DNA of 64,000 nucleotides from Spartinivicinus ruber. Lineage in GTDB: Bacteria > Pseudomonadota > Gammaproteobacteria > Pseudomonadales > Zooshikellaceae. Where the stretch lies: positions 5,362,354-5,426,353 of the forward strand of contig NZ_CP048878.1 of assembly GCF_011009015.1 (NCBI RefSeq). Reading direction: 5' to 3'. The notes below the pieces were generated by a model. The model saw only the letters and a program-made list of their open reading frames with translations. It searched no databases and was not told where the DNA came from. The position numbers and the translations under genes are program-made. This document shows, piece by piece, positions 16,617 to 26,974 of this stretch (its first letter is position 1; the number at the start of each line of letters is the position of its first letter).

Positions 16617-17486
16617 ATGAAAAACAAATACTGGGCCCAGCTTCTGGCATGGTTGGTGGCCTTATTAATGCCTACCTGTTTTGCGGCAGCTAATAAGCCC
16701 GCTATTATTTGGGGAATGAATGACTGGGAACCTTATTTCATCGTACATGGTGAGGACCAGAGGCTCGGCGTCGGTGATTTACAAATTCAAGCCTTTATTG
16801 AACAAATAAAAGGCTTCGACCATAAAGTCATCTTTATGCCACTGAGGCAATTTAGCACTAAGGCTAAATCTGGGCAGCCACTATGTTTTGCAGGTTTACT
16901 CAAAAGTGCAGACCGAGAGAAGTATTTGTACTTTTCAAAGCCTAATTCAATTTTACTCACCCAACAATTGATTGTATCCACCAGTTTATATCAGTCACTT
17001 GGCTCACCTAAAATCATTAGCTTAACTGAATTTTTAAACCAGACCAGCCGGATTGGCTTACTTCCCCAAAAACGACTATTTGGCCAACCAATAGACCAAA
17101 TATTAAACAAGTCTTCAACTAATAAAGCACAGTTTATTTCAGCAAATACTAAGCAGCTACTGGAAATTATCAGTTCCAACCGCTTTGGCTGGACATTAGA
17201 GTACCCCAATTTTGCAAGTTACGTGGCTAATAAACATAACCATGCTGATAAACTTAAAATGATCCAGCTGGCTGAAATTGAGCCTTTTTTACTTACTTAC
17301 GTCGGGTGTAGTAAGAGCCCTTTTGGTAAACAGGCAATTGCTGCTATAAATACCGCCATCGCAAAGCTATTACCAATGGCTCACTACCGCCATATTGCCG
17401 AAAGATGGTATCCGCTTCAGCAGCGCCGCCAAATTAGGCAGTATTACAATCAATATCTACTGAAACCAAACACTAAAACTGATTAA
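16617..17486 (+). CDS. Periplasmic solute-binding protein (SBP_bac_3-like)
   Basis: The 289-residue protein has a signal peptide (LLAWLVALLMPTCFAAANKP) and the two-lobed transporter-substrate-binding layout: IIWGMNDWEPYFIV at the start, AGLLKSADREKYLYFSKP in the first lobe and a C-terminal LLPMAHYRHIAERWYP helix. The first cysteine does not follow a lipobox, so it is probably soluble. No permease or ATPase is adjacent, so it may serve as a sensor-like or orphan binding protein. It precedes ppa by 77 bp. Confidence 0.8.
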   Translation: MKNKYWAQLLAWLVALLMPTCFAAANKPAIIWGMNDWEPYFIVHGEDQRLGVGDLQIQAFIEQIKGFDHKVIFMPLRQFSTKAKSGQPLCFAGLLKSADREKYLYFSKPNSILLTQQLIVSTSLYQSLGSPKIISLTEFLNQTSRIGLLPQKRLFGQPIDQILNKSSTNKAQFISANTKQLLEIISSNRFGWTLEYPNFASYVANKHNHADKLKMIQLAEIEPFLLTYVGCSKSPFGKQAIAAINTAIAKLLPMAHYRHIAERWYPLQQRRQIRQYYNQYLLKPNTKTD

Positions 17487-17563
17487 TATTCATACTGGCC
17501 AATTACCTGCAATGCTTTTATAATCGGCGCAAGCTAAAATTAACGAGTTAAAGGCGCTTTTAA

Positions 17564-18094
17564 ATGAGTTATAACGACATCGCACCAGGTAAAGACGTAC
17601 CTAACGATATTTTCGTTGCAATAGAAATTCCAGCCAACAGCAATGTGCCTGTTAAATATGAGATTGATAAAGATTCTAACCAAGTCTTTGTTGATCGTTT
17701 TATAGCCACTCCTATGTTCTATCCAGCTAACTATGGCTATATTCCTCAAACCCTTGCTGATGATGGTGATCCACTAGATGTTTTAGTAGTTACCCCTTTC
17801 CCTGTAGCAATTGGCTCTGTGATTCGCTGTCGCCCAGTAGGTGTGCTGAATATGAGCGATGAAAGTGGCGAAGATGCAAAACTGATTGCGGTACCACATG
17901 ATAAGTTGACTACCCTTTATAAAAATGTCAAAGAATATACTGACCTGCCAGAGCTGCTCATTCAGCAAATTGAGCACTTCTTTGAGAACTATAAAGACCT
18001 AGAAGAAGGCAAGTGGGTTAAAATTGATAACTGGGAAGGTAGCGAAGCCGCCAAGAAAGCAATTGTTAATTCAGTAGCTGCGTATAATAAGTAG
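17564..18094 (+). CDS. ppa: Inorganic pyrophosphatase
   Basis: The 176-residue protein hydrolyses pyrophosphate to phosphate, pulling biosynthetic reactions forward in the cytosol. Length equals E. coli Ppa. The N-terminus ([20 protein letters not shown]), the substrate-site [20 protein letters not shown], and the metal-binding DGDPLDVLV cluster of aspartates all match family I enzymes. It stands as a single gene. Confidence 0.97.
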   Translation: MSYNDIAPGKDVPNDIFVAIEIPANSNVPVKYEIDKDSNQVFVDRFIATPMFYPANYGYIPQTLADDGDPLDVLVVTPFPVAIGSVIRCRPVGVLNMSDESGEDAKLIAVPHDKLTTLYKNVKEYTDLPELLIQQIEHFFENYKDLEEGKWVKIDNWEGSEAAKKAIVNSVAAYNK

Positions 18095-18389
18095 CCAGTT
18101 ATTCCCTCATAGCTGCCACAACCCAAGTTTTTAGTTAATGCTTACTATATGGTTTTTGGCAGCTAATGTAAACAAGCGTTTTCCACCCAGCTTACTTCAC
18201 CTCTCTGTGTTTATCTTACCGCCATAATTTGCCACATTTAGTCCAGTGAATTGACTGTTTTTTTTGTTAGTATATTGTTCAAGCACTCTAATAACATGAG
18301 CGTCGTATAGTTTTGTAATGCTTTAATGATTGAGCATCTACCCAAAGATGCCTCAACTGTAGCACAACCGCCTGTTTCAAGGACACATC

Positions 18390-21300
18390 ATGAATAGTCT
18401 AAAATTAAGGTGTATAGCCAGCATTTTTCTCAGTTTTTTCTTGTTGTCCAAGAGCGTGGCTGAAGCTTCAAGTGATAACAATATAAGCATTTATAAAACT
18501 ATCCCCTTCCAGGCTGCTAATATATCTGCAAAACTGTACAGCGGTAGTCTTGCAGCAGTTATCACCTTTAGTACACCTCTTGACGCTAAACAAAATCTTA
18601 ATCAGTTCGTACGCATTATTGATGAAAAAACCGGGCAACCTATAACAGGAAAGTGGATCCTTAATAAAAGTGGTAATACTCTTTATTTCCCAAACCTGTT
18701 ACCAGAACATAACTACCAGGTATTTATTTCATCAGCCCTACCTAATATTATCAGCAAAACCCTTGCAACCCCCGTAGACAAGTCAATTACAACACCTCCA
18801 TTACCTCCTCATGTTAGCTTTAAAAGTAATGGATTTATTCTACCTGGTAGTTTAACCGATGGCTTACCTGTGCTTGCGACCAACACTAATGATGTTATTG
18901 TTGACTTTTATCGAGTTAAAGCAGACAAGATTATTGATTTTCTTAAAAGCTATGGCAGTCGTCAGAATGTTTACAGCTATGAGTTTAACCGATATTTAAA
19001 AAAGCATATTGACTTTGTTTATAATGGTCGTTTTGATTTAAACACCAAACCCAACACACAAACAGTTTCCTACCTTCCTGTAAAAGACATCCCCACTCTA
19101 CAAAAACCTGGTGTTTACCTAGCAATATTAAAAGAAACAGGTAGCCAACTTTATGGCAACCCCAGTGTGTATTTTACGGTGAGTGATATCGCGCTTCATG
19201 CCCGTCGCTATCAAAAACAACTGGCTATTTATGCAAGCGATATCAGCTCAGCTGAACCTGCCAGCCGGGTAGATATTACTGTCTTTGATAAAAATAACAA
19301 ACCCATCAGACAAATGACTACTGATAGTGAAGGAATTGCTACTACTTGGATAGATAACAGCGATGGTGCATTGGCTATTGCCACTGATAAACAACAGTAC
19401 AGCATCTTGCCTCTTTCCCAGGCCACATTGGATTTAAGTGACTTTGCTACTGGTAAACAAACCAGCCAGCCCCAGTCATTATTTTTATATTCGCCAAGAG
19501 ATTTATACCGGCCAGGAGAAACGCTGCAAGTCAGTGGTATTTTAAGAGACCATGATGGAAATCCATTACCAGTTATGCCTTTATCTGCAAGCCTACAACG
19601 TCCCGATGGCCGTGTTGTCAGCAATATCAGCTGGCATAGTGAAGCAGCTGGCTACTACAGCTTTAGCTTTCCACTTCCAGCAGATGCACCTACAGGTGAC
19701 TGGAATTTCATCGCCAAAACCAATGACAACAATAAACACACCTACAAAATTAAAGTAGAAGAATTTATCCCAGAAAGGATCAGCCTGGATTTAGGTGGTA
19801 ACCCACTTCAACCATCAGTATTATTAGCAGGCAATACAGACGAAATTAGTTTTACTGCCAATGCTCAATATTTATATGGAGCCCCCGCGGCAGGCAACAA
19901 GATATCTGGGCTAGCACTAATTCGTCCCAACCGTCACCCATTTAGTCAATGGCAAGATTATTATTTTGGCTTGGAAAATTATCGTGAATACAACCAGCTG
20001 GTTGATTTAGAAGAAGCTAGCCTGAACGATGAAGGTTTACATGAAATCACACTCACCTCTGAGTGGAAAGAAACAAAGTCACCATTAGCCGTTAAGTTTG
20101 AAGTCAGCGTCCAAGAGTCTGGTGGCCGACCTATCACTCGACAGCGGCTGTTTTATCTATTACCCACTACTCAATTAATTGGTCTACGTCCTTTATTCAG
20201 CAAAGATGGGCCTGACTATGACACCCAAGCAGAGTTTGAAGTTATCAGTATTGATGATAAAGGCCTGCGACAAGCCAACCAAACCTTAGAAGTCAGTTTT
20301 TATAAAGAAGAACGCAACTACCACTGGTATTTTAATAATGACAATGGTTGGCAAAGTGAGTACACCACAGAACAAGTCAATTTACTCAATATGCCAGTAA
20401 CAACCAATGATAATGGTAAAACTAAAATTTCGTTACCCATTGAGTGGGGACATTACCGAGTAGAAGTGAAAAACACCGTAAGTGGTGCCATTAGTCAGTA
20501 TAACTTCAGAACCTCTTGGCGCAGTGGCGAAACACTAGGGAGCCGACCAGACCAAATTAAAATTGAATTAAATAAACCTCACTACCAACCGGGTGATGAA
20601 GTAGTGGCAACGCTATATGCCCCAATTGAAGGAAAAGGTTTTGTTAGTGTTGAAAGTGACCAACTGTTGTGGAAAAAGGCCATTAACTTCAAACCAGAGG
20701 GTAGCCAGATTCAATTCACCTTACCAAATAATTGGCAGCAACATAATATTTATCTTTCTGCACTTGCTATTCAACCAGGTAAAGCCGCTAAGCAAGGAGA
20801 CTTCCCAGTTCGGGCTGTAGGGATTAAACACCTGCCCCTTGATCGCAGCCAACGTAAGCTGACAGTTAATATAGACAGCCCAGCAAAACAGTTACCAGAA
20901 AAAACCTTAACAGTAAAAGTTAATGTCATTGATAAACAACAACAGCCGGCGAAACAAGCTTATGTAACATTAGCAGCAGTAGATGTGGGTGTATTGAATA
21001 TCACTGACTTTATTACCCCCGACCCACTCAAATACTTTTTTGCTCCAAGACGTTATGAAGTTGATCAGTTAGATGTCTTTAACCAACTCATGTTAGCAGC
21101 AAAAGGGGTTAAAGGGAGTTTACGCTATGGGGGCGATGGCGATTTATTAAAAGGAGGGAAAAAACCTGATACCGTAGTAAAAATTGTGTCTTTATTTTCA
21201 GGGCTAGTTCCAGTAAATGAAAACGGAGAAGCTGAAATTAGTCTGGAAATCCCTGATTTTAATGGCAAACTACGCTTAATGGCTGTCGCCTTTAATGATG

Positions 21301-23261
21301 AACAGTTTGGATTTGCTGATAAAGAAGTCACTGTAGCAGCACCCGTTGTAACTCAGTTAGGCATGCCAAGATTTTTAGCTAACGGCGACCAATCACAACT
21401 GGTATTAGACTTACACAACCTGTCAGATGCTCAGCAGGATTTAACCGTTCACTTAACCACTGCCAATGCAATCGAAACAACAACTGATTTAGAGCCACAA
21501 ACTATACACCTAGCTGACCAGGCAAAAACCCAATTAACCTATGCAATTAAAACTAGACCCATTATCGGCCAAGGGATTATTAGTTTAACCGTTAATAATA
21601 TTCAATTAGCCGGTCATGACCAGCCTATTTCAATTAACCGGGAGTGGCGGTTAGGTACTCGACCCGCTTACCCGGCGCTTGCTAACAAACAGTTTGCTGA
21701 AATTACTCCTAACCAACAAATATCGTTGGCACCTGATAGTTTCAACTGGCTGGAAGGCTCAGCCGTTGGCCGCTTGGCATTAAGCAGCATGCCACCGCTT
21801 AATATTGCAGCCCACATTGATGCCTTAAATGCTTACCCATATGGCTGCCTTGAGCAAACTACCAGCGGCATTTTTCCTCATGCACTAATGGACTCTGAGG
21901 ACTTTCAAAAACTCGGCGTTTCAACCAAAAGCACCAGTAGCAAAATTAAAGCGGTGAATAAAGGCATTAGCCGTATTTTAGGTATGCAAAAATCTAACGG
22001 CAGTTTTGGTCTATGGGATAGCCATAGCCATGAAGAGTTTTGGCTGACGGCTTATGCCACAGACTTTTTAATGCTAGCTCAAAGCAAAGGTTTTACAGTG
22101 CCAACCGATGCTATTCAAAGAGCTCAGAATCGCCTCCGTCATTATGTGCAAACCCGTCATACCATAAGCACTTACTATAATGATAAAAATCAATGGGATG
22201 CCAGCATTAAAGCCTATGCAGGATATGTTTTGGCAAAAGCCACCAAAGCACCTCTAGGCAGCCTGAGAAATCTATTTCAACAAATCAGTGACAAGGAGTT
22301 TTCACCGCTAACTTATACCCATCTAGCAGCAGCTTTTCAGTTACATGGTGACCACAAACACGCCAACCAAGCTTGGGAAAAAGCCAAAGCCCGTTTGCTA
22401 AGTGATGATGAATTTTACATTAACTATGGTGGACGCATTAGGGACTTGGCTTTATCTCTGTATCTTGCCAATACCCTCGACTTTACTGACAAAGCCACTG
22501 GTAAATTAGCCAACTTGTTGCAAGACTTGCTAAAAAGTCGTCGTTACTTAAGCACTCAGGAGCGTAATGCGCTGGTAATGGCGGGTTATAGTTTTCTAAC
22601 TCATAAAGATAATTGGCAAGCAACTTTGAATATTGGTGGAGAAACAATTGAACATCAGTCTGATCAAGCTTTTTACTATAAATTAACTGGTGAACAGTTA
22701 ACCCAGGCTATTAAAATTAAAAGTAAAACCAACAAACCACTTTATGCCTCTCTGTTTTACAGCGGTTACCCATTAGATCCGCCAAAACCAGTGAGTAACG
22801 GAGGCATCGAAGTAAGCCGTAATTTTTATAACTTAGAAGGTCAACCTGTTAAGCTTGACCGACTTAAAAGTGGTGATTTTGTGATTACTGAGTTAGTCGT
22901 GAATAGCAACTATTATTCTAGAAATATTCTCGCAGTAGACTTATTACCCGCCGGATTAGAATTGGAAAATCAAAGTCTGAATCACAGCATTAAACTAGAC
23001 CAAATCGAAATTAATGGTAAGCCCATTGCCAAGTGGCATGAAAGTGTCGAACTCAACCATGTAGAATATCGTGATGACCGCTTCGTCGCTGCTATTAATA
23101 CCAGTGGTTATGCCCATGATAGCTACCACATTTTCTATTTAGCAAGAGCTGTTACCCCAGGTAAATATGCAGTTCCTCCAACACTTATAGAAGATATGTA
23201 TTTACCTGAGAAAAGAGCCATAGGAAAAACACCTGATAATTTAGAAATTATAAATAAATAA
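18390..23261 (+). CDS. yfhM: Bacterial alpha-2-macroglobulin (YfhM-like)
   Basis: This 1623-residue periplasmic protease trap is partnered with PBP1C next door. It has an N-terminal signal peptide (ending SVAEA), a series of macroglobulin-like beta domains, and the PRDLYRPGETLQVSGILRD motif of the MG core. The thioester motif YGCLEQT carries Cys1153 and Gln1156. After it comes the alpha/alpha thioester domain (TAYATDFLMLAQSKGF) and a receptor-binding-like end. E. coli YfhM is a lipoprotein, but no lipobox cysteine is visible here, so this copy may be soluble. The intact thioester indicates covalent trapping ability. The ATG has AAGGA upstream. Confidence 0.93.
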   Translation: MNSLKLRCIASIFLSFFLLSKSVAEASSDNNISIYKTIPFQAANISAKLYSGSLAAVITFSTPLDAKQNLNQFVRIIDEKTGQPITGKWILNKSGNTLYFPNLLPEHNYQVFISSALPNIISKTLATPVDKSITTPPLPPHVSFKSNGFILPGSLTDGLPVLATNTNDVIVDFYRVKADKIIDFLKSYGSRQNVYSYEFNRYLKKHIDFVYNGRFDLNTKPNTQTVSYLPVKDIPTLQKPGVYLAILKETGSQLYGNPSVYFTVSDIALHARRYQKQLAIYASDISSAEPASRVDITVFDKNNKPIRQMTTDSEGIATTWIDNSDGALAIATDKQQYSILPLSQATLDLSDFATGKQTSQPQSLFLYSPRDLYRPGETLQVSGILRDHDGNPLPVMPLSASLQRPDGRVVSNISWHSEAAGYYSFSFPLPADAPTGDWNFIAKTNDNNKHTYKIKVEEFIPERISLDLGGNPLQPSVLLAGNTDEISFTANAQYLYGAPAAGNKISGLALIRPNRHPFSQWQDYYFGLENYREYNQLVDLEEASLNDEGLHEITLTSEWKETKSPLAVKFEVSVQESGGRPITRQRLFYLLPTTQLIGLRPLFSKDGPDYDTQAEFEVISIDDKGLRQANQTLEVSFYKEERNYHWYFNNDNGWQSEYTTEQVNLLNMPVTTNDNGKTKISLPIEWGHYRVEVKNTVSGAISQYNFRTSWRSGETLGSRPDQIKIELNKPHYQPGDEVVATLYAPIEGKGFVSVESDQLLWKKAINFKPEGSQIQFTLPNNWQQHNIYLSALAIQPGKAAKQGDFPVRAVGIKHLPLDRSQRKLTVNIDSPAKQLPEKTLTVKVNVIDKQQQPAKQAYVTLAAVDVGVLNITDFITPDPLKYFFAPRRYEVDQLDVFNQLMLAAKGVKGSLRYGGDGDLLKGGKKPDTVVKIVSLFSGLVPVNENGEAEISLEIPDFNGKLRLMAVAFNDEQFGFADKEVTVAAPVVTQLGMPRFLANGDQSQLVLDLHNLSDAQQDLTVHLTTANAIETTTDLEPQTIHLADQAKTQLTYAIKTRPIIGQGIISLTVNNIQLAGHDQPISINREWRLGTRPAYPALANKQFAEITPNQQISLAPDSFNWLEGSAVGRLALSSMPPLNIAAHIDALNAYPYGCLEQTTSGIFPHALMDSEDFQKLGVSTKSTSSKIKAVNKGISRILGMQKSNGSFGLWDSHSHEEFWLTAYATDFLMLAQSKGFTVPTDAIQRAQNRLRHYVQTRHTISTYYNDKNQWDASIKAYAGYVLAKATKAPLGSLRNLFQQISDKEFSPLTYTHLAAAFQLHGDHKHANQAWEKAKARLLSDDEFYINYGGRIRDLALSLYLANTLDFTDKATGKLANLLQDLLKSRRYLSTQERNALVMAGYSFLTHKDNWQATLNIGGETIEHQSDQAFYYKLTGEQLTQAIKIKSKTNKPLYASLFYSGYPLDPPKPVSNGGIEVSRNFYNLEGQPVKLDRLKSGDFVITELVVNSNYYSRNILAVDLLPAGLELENQSLNHSIKLDQIEINGKPIAKWHESVELNHVEYRDDRFVAAINTSGYAHDSYHIFYLARAVTPGKYAVPPTLIEDMYLPEKRAIGKTPDNLEIINK

Positions 23262-23264
23262 TCC

Positions 23265-23441
23265 CCTATCCTAACCTTCTTCCCCAAAGAAGGGTGTCGC
23301 AAAAGATCAGGAGCGCAGCAAAGACAAGGCAAAAATCGGCGAAAAAGCGGAGTTTATACTTAATAAATGAGCACTTTGAGTCGATTTTTAACGCAGCACT
23401 TGCAAGCACAGTAGTTTTGCGACAGCCTCAAAGGGGAGAAG
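23265..23441. repeat. Outer repeat interrupted by a MITE-like element
   Basis: CCTTCTTCCCC at about 23275-23285 and GGGGAGAAGG at 23432-23441 are imperfect complements flanking the 130-bp element. This looks like an older inverted-repeat module into which the smaller element inserted. The downstream half is close to the start of pbpC and may affect its leader. Confidence 0.4.
23295..23424. mobile_element. 130-bp MITE-like element with 10-bp terminal repeats
   Basis: TGTCGCAAAA at 23295-23304 is exactly complementary to TTTTGCGACA at 23415-23424. The inside is GC-richer than its surroundings and has a further inverted pair, AAAAATCG and CGATTTTT, allowing a hairpin. It encodes nothing plausible. 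Size and structure fit a non-autonomous transposable element; similar dispersed repeats occur in marine gammaproteobacteria as far as I recall. Confidence 0.65.
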
Positions 23442-23504
23442 GAACTTGGTTTAGAGTAATATCGCAACTCCCTCTTTGGGTGAGGGCTAAAATAGAAGTA
23501 AAAT

Positions 23505-25802
23505 ATGAAACGAAAGCAGTTAACAAAACTCACAGCATTAATCAGCATTCTGCTGCTAACTGCTTTTTTGCTGCTCGATTGGTTTTTCCCACTGCAATTG
23601 CAGCAAACATCTGAATATACTCAAGTTGTCGTCGCTGAAGATGGCACTCCATTACGTAACTTTCCTAATAAAAAAGGTAACTGGCAATACCCTATTACCA
23701 TCAATCAAGTCTCAGAAAATTATCTAACTGCATTATTAGCCTATGAAGATCAATATTTTTACTCCCACCCAGGCGTAAACCCTTTTGCTTTATTAAGAGC
23801 CCTTTGGCAAAACACAAGTAATGGAAAAGTCGTTTCTGGGGGGTCTACCTTAACCATGCAAGTTGCAAGAATAATTGATCCCCACCAACGTTCTATTACA
23901 GGCAAATTAAAACAAATTTTTCGAGCATTACAACTAGAGTGGTATTTAACCAAAGATGAAATTTTAACTATTTATCTAAATAATGCACCATTTGGCGGTA
24001 CGGTAATAGGGGTTGAAGCTGCCAGTTATGCTTACTTAGGTAAATCCAGTCAATATTTATCTGACGCAGAAGCGGCTTTGTTAACCGTATTACCTCAAGC
24101 CCCCAGCTGGTTCCGGCCAGATAGGCACCCGAAACGGGCTGAAATAGCTAGAAATAAGGTTTTAGACCGACTTACCCAATTTTCGTTATGGAGTGAAGAA
24201 CGAATTAAATCGGCCAAAATAGAGCCTGTTTACACCAATAAATTAGCCCATCATTTGAATGCGCCTTTATTGGCTAGAAGATTAGCCAAGCCCAGTAACA
24301 GTAAAATACAAACCTTGATTGACTGGCAATTACAGGTAACAGCAGAAACTATTGTTAAGGATTATGTCAGTCAACTCCCAAAAAAAACATCTGCTGCCGT
24401 ATTAGTTGTAGAAAATAAAACCATGGCAACCAAAGCCTATATTGGTTCTGCAGATTTCACCGATAGCAAGCGATTAGGCCATGTAGATATGATAAATGCT
24501 ATTCGTTCGCCAGGCTCTACATTAAAACCATTTGCTTATGGTATGGCATTAGATGAGGGGCTTATTCATTCCGCATCTTTACTCACAGATGCACCCCGTT
24601 TAAACAAACACTATCGCCCTGAAAACTTTAGCCAAGGATTTCATGGGCCGGTATCTGCTACCAATGCATTAAAACGTTCATTAAATATTCCTGCCGTACA
24701 AATATTGGAATACCTATCCCCAGAGAAGTTTGCTGCTCAACTACAAAATGCAGGTCTTGCTTTACATTTTCCCCAACAGGGCAAACCCAACTTATCGGTA
24801 ATCTTAGGTGGTGTTGGAATAAAACTAGAGGAGTTAGTCGGCAATTATCGTGCATTAGCAATGGGTGGTTTAGCCGCTTACCCTCGCTTCACAATAGATC
24901 AACCTCTACAGCAACGCTATTTAATGAGCTCAGGCGCTGCCTGGATTGTAAGACAAATGCTTGTTGATCAAGATAACCAAACAACACAAGACTATTTACC
25001 ACTGGTTTGGAAAACAGGCACTAGTTACGGCTTTCGTGATGCCTGGGCAATCGGCGTCAGTGATCATTATACCATTGGCATTTGGCTGGGCAGACCAGAT
25101 GGTAGCCCTATGCCAGGTTATCACGGTAGAATCACTGCCGTTCCTTTATTACAACAAATTTATCAACTGCTACCCTACCAAAAACCTTATATCAAACGAC
25201 CACAAAGTGTCAGTCAAACCTCTATTTGCTGGCCTCTGGGCACAATAAAAAGCTTAAAAGAAAACCAACAACATTGCTATCAGACTAAACGCGCCTTTGT
25301 GTTAAACGATCAGGTGCCACCTACCTTAACCAATCCAGAAATTATTCAAAATCCGTTAAAACTCAGTGTGCTTATTAACCCAACAACAGGCAAACGAGTC
25401 AGTATTAATTGCACAAAGCTCCCTTCTAAACGCCAGCAAGTTGTTCTTTGGCCAAGGGAACTAGACCCTTGGTTACCGAAAAAATGGCAACGTAATCAAT
25501 TACTCCCCTCTTCTGATCCAAACTGTAAAACCGTGCAACCAATACTCGCTAACGGGGTTCAAATCAACAGTATAAAAGATCGCACATTAATTCCTGCTGC
25601 AAATGCAAGCCAAATATCTATTAATTTGTCTGCCAATGGAGGCATTGGCAAACACCTGTGGTTTATCAATGGACAGTTAATTGCAGAAACCACACCCAAA
25701 CAAGCCTTTCAATATGAATTTTCCAAAGCAGGTAAATACCAGATTAGTGTTGTAGATAGTCTTGGTACTACAGATATGGTAGCGGTGAAAGTTAAGCTAT
25801 AG
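23505..25802 (+). CDS. pbpC: Penicillin-binding protein 1C
   Basis: The 765-residue bifunctional peptidoglycan synthase has one N-terminal membrane segment (about residues 8-25), then a GT51 glycosyltransferase (AYEDQYFYSHPGVNPFALL; GGSTLTMQVARI). The transpeptidase has catalytic Ser338 in GSTLK and the KTG at 503-505 (WKTGTSYGFRDAW). It ends with the family-specific BiPBP_C beta domain from about 690 (SINLSANGGIGKHLWFINGQ). Cysteines in SICWPLG and SINCTKL fit periplasmic disulfides. It pairs with the alpha-2-macroglobulin gene, as in E. coli, with a repeat element in between. Confidence 0.96.
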   Translation: MKRKQLTKLTALISILLLTAFLLLDWFFPLQLQQTSEYTQVVVAEDGTPLRNFPNKKGNWQYPITINQVSENYLTALLAYEDQYFYSHPGVNPFALLRALWQNTSNGKVVSGGSTLTMQVARIIDPHQRSITGKLKQIFRALQLEWYLTKDEILTIYLNNAPFGGTVIGVEAASYAYLGKSSQYLSDAEAALLTVLPQAPSWFRPDRHPKRAEIARNKVLDRLTQFSLWSEERIKSAKIEPVYTNKLAHHLNAPLLARRLAKPSNSKIQTLIDWQLQVTAETIVKDYVSQLPKKTSAAVLVVENKTMATKAYIGSADFTDSKRLGHVDMINAIRSPGSTLKPFAYGMALDEGLIHSASLLTDAPRLNKHYRPENFSQGFHGPVSATNALKRSLNIPAVQILEYLSPEKFAAQLQNAGLALHFPQQGKPNLSVILGGVGIKLEELVGNYRALAMGGLAAYPRFTIDQPLQQRYLMSSGAAWIVRQMLVDQDNQTTQDYLPLVWKTGTSYGFRDAWAIGVSDHYTIGIWLGRPDGSPMPGYHGRITAVPLLQQIYQLLPYQKPYIKRPQSVSQTSICWPLGTIKSLKENQQHCYQTKRAFVLNDQVPPTLTNPEIIQNPLKLSVLINPTTGKRVSINCTKLPSKRQQVVLWPRELDPWLPKKWQRNQLLPSSDPNCKTVQPILANGVQINSIKDRTLIPAANASQISINLSANGGIGKHLWFINGQLIAETTPKQAFQYEFSKAGKYQISVVDSLGTTDMVAVKVKL

Positions 25803-25850
25803 AGTGAATAAGGAGTAATACCCTCTCCTGGCGCTTTCCAAAACAGCTTT

Positions 25851-26774
25851 TTAATTCAAATTAAAACACTCCAGATCTTCTGCTAGCTCAATTATCCCAG
25901 AATAATTTTTCTCAATTATTTTTATGTTTTCATCCAGGGTATCCAAACTTCTTTTCATAAAATGAGACAGCACTAACCGTTTTACTTTAGCCTCGTTAGC
26001 CAGTTTACCTATTACAGACGGACTAGCATGTAATCGCCCTGCCACTCGATCTGCTTTTTCTGGCACCGCATGAGCCATAAACAGAATATCGGCTCCCTGA
26101 ATTAGTTTAAGGAAAGCGGGGTTATCACCATTTTGATCACCACTAAAAGCTATTTTTTTACCATTAATTTCCACTAAATAACCGACCGTTGGAATTGCCC
26201 AATGATTAACCCCTACACTTGAAACTTTTAAACCATCTTCCTTTAGGACAGAGGTAGGTTGCTCTGATTTGTTGTCTACTTCCAACAGCTCTGTTTTAAA
26301 TAACCCACCTTTACCACTGAGGTAACCAGATAAATATCGAAATGCACCAGACTTCGGGTTAAACAATGCATCCATAAATTCAATCAAACCTGGAAAGCGT
26401 GATCCACCTGCAGGACCAGAAATGAGTAGACTATCTTTCCGATTAATAAAAAAGCCACTTTTTAGTAAAGCAGGCAAATCAGCCACATGATCAGTATGAA
26501 AATGGGTTATCCCTATCAGTTCTAAGTCTTCTATTTTTCCTTGGGCTTCACCAAACCGCTGAAAAACTCCCCCTCCCATATCAACTAAGGCAATTGACTT
26601 GTTGTTATGCCAGATCAAGTATCCAGAACTTGCACGCTCATCATCAGCAATTGGCCCTCCAGATCCTAATACTTGAACAGCTAAATTGGTTTTGTCACAT
26701 TCAGCAGCAACAACACCAACACTTAAGTTCATACTCAGTAACAATATTGCACTATATTTTTGAAAAATATTCAT
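25851..26774 (-). CDS. Secreted MBL-fold metallo-hydrolase
   Basis: The 307-residue protein has a signal peptide (ILLLSMNLSVGVVAAE) and the metallo-beta-lactamase core: VQVLGSGGPIADDERASSGYL, the zinc motif HFHTDH, ALVDMGGG, GDQNGDN and MAHAVPE, with a late LVLSHF. The closest layout is RNase Z/arylsulfatase-like hydrolases, yet a signal peptide argues for a periplasmic esterase or phosphodiesterase. The substrate is unknown. It is convergent with pbpC and unlinked to other genes. Confidence 0.85.
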   Translation of the reverse strand: MNIFQKYSAILLLSMNLSVGVVAAECDKTNLAVQVLGSGGPIADDERASSGYLIWHNNKSIALVDMGGGVFQRFGEAQGKIEDLELIGITHFHTDHVADLPALLKSGFFINRKDSLLISGPAGGSRFPGLIEFMDALFNPKSGAFRYLSGYLSGKGGLFKTELLEVDNKSEQPTSVLKEDGLKVSSVGVNHWAIPTVGYLVEINGKKIAFSGDQNGDNPAFLKLIQGADILFMAHAVPEKADRVAGRLHASPSVIGKLANEAKVKRLVLSHFMKRSLDTLDENIKIIEKNYSGIIELAEDLECFNLN

Positions 26775-26974
26775 AAAAAGCCTTTAAAGTCCATAATTAA
26801 AAGACACAAACTTATTAAAAATAATAGTGCTAAACACTTTCAACTGTGTCAATACAAGCACCAATTATGTATGGCTTAATCGAAAGGAGTTAATTTTATA
26901 GCAAGATATGTATTTTCCAAATTTCACCAAAACAACTAACTAAATCCCTTTACTCTCTTTAGTTTCCTAGTCTT

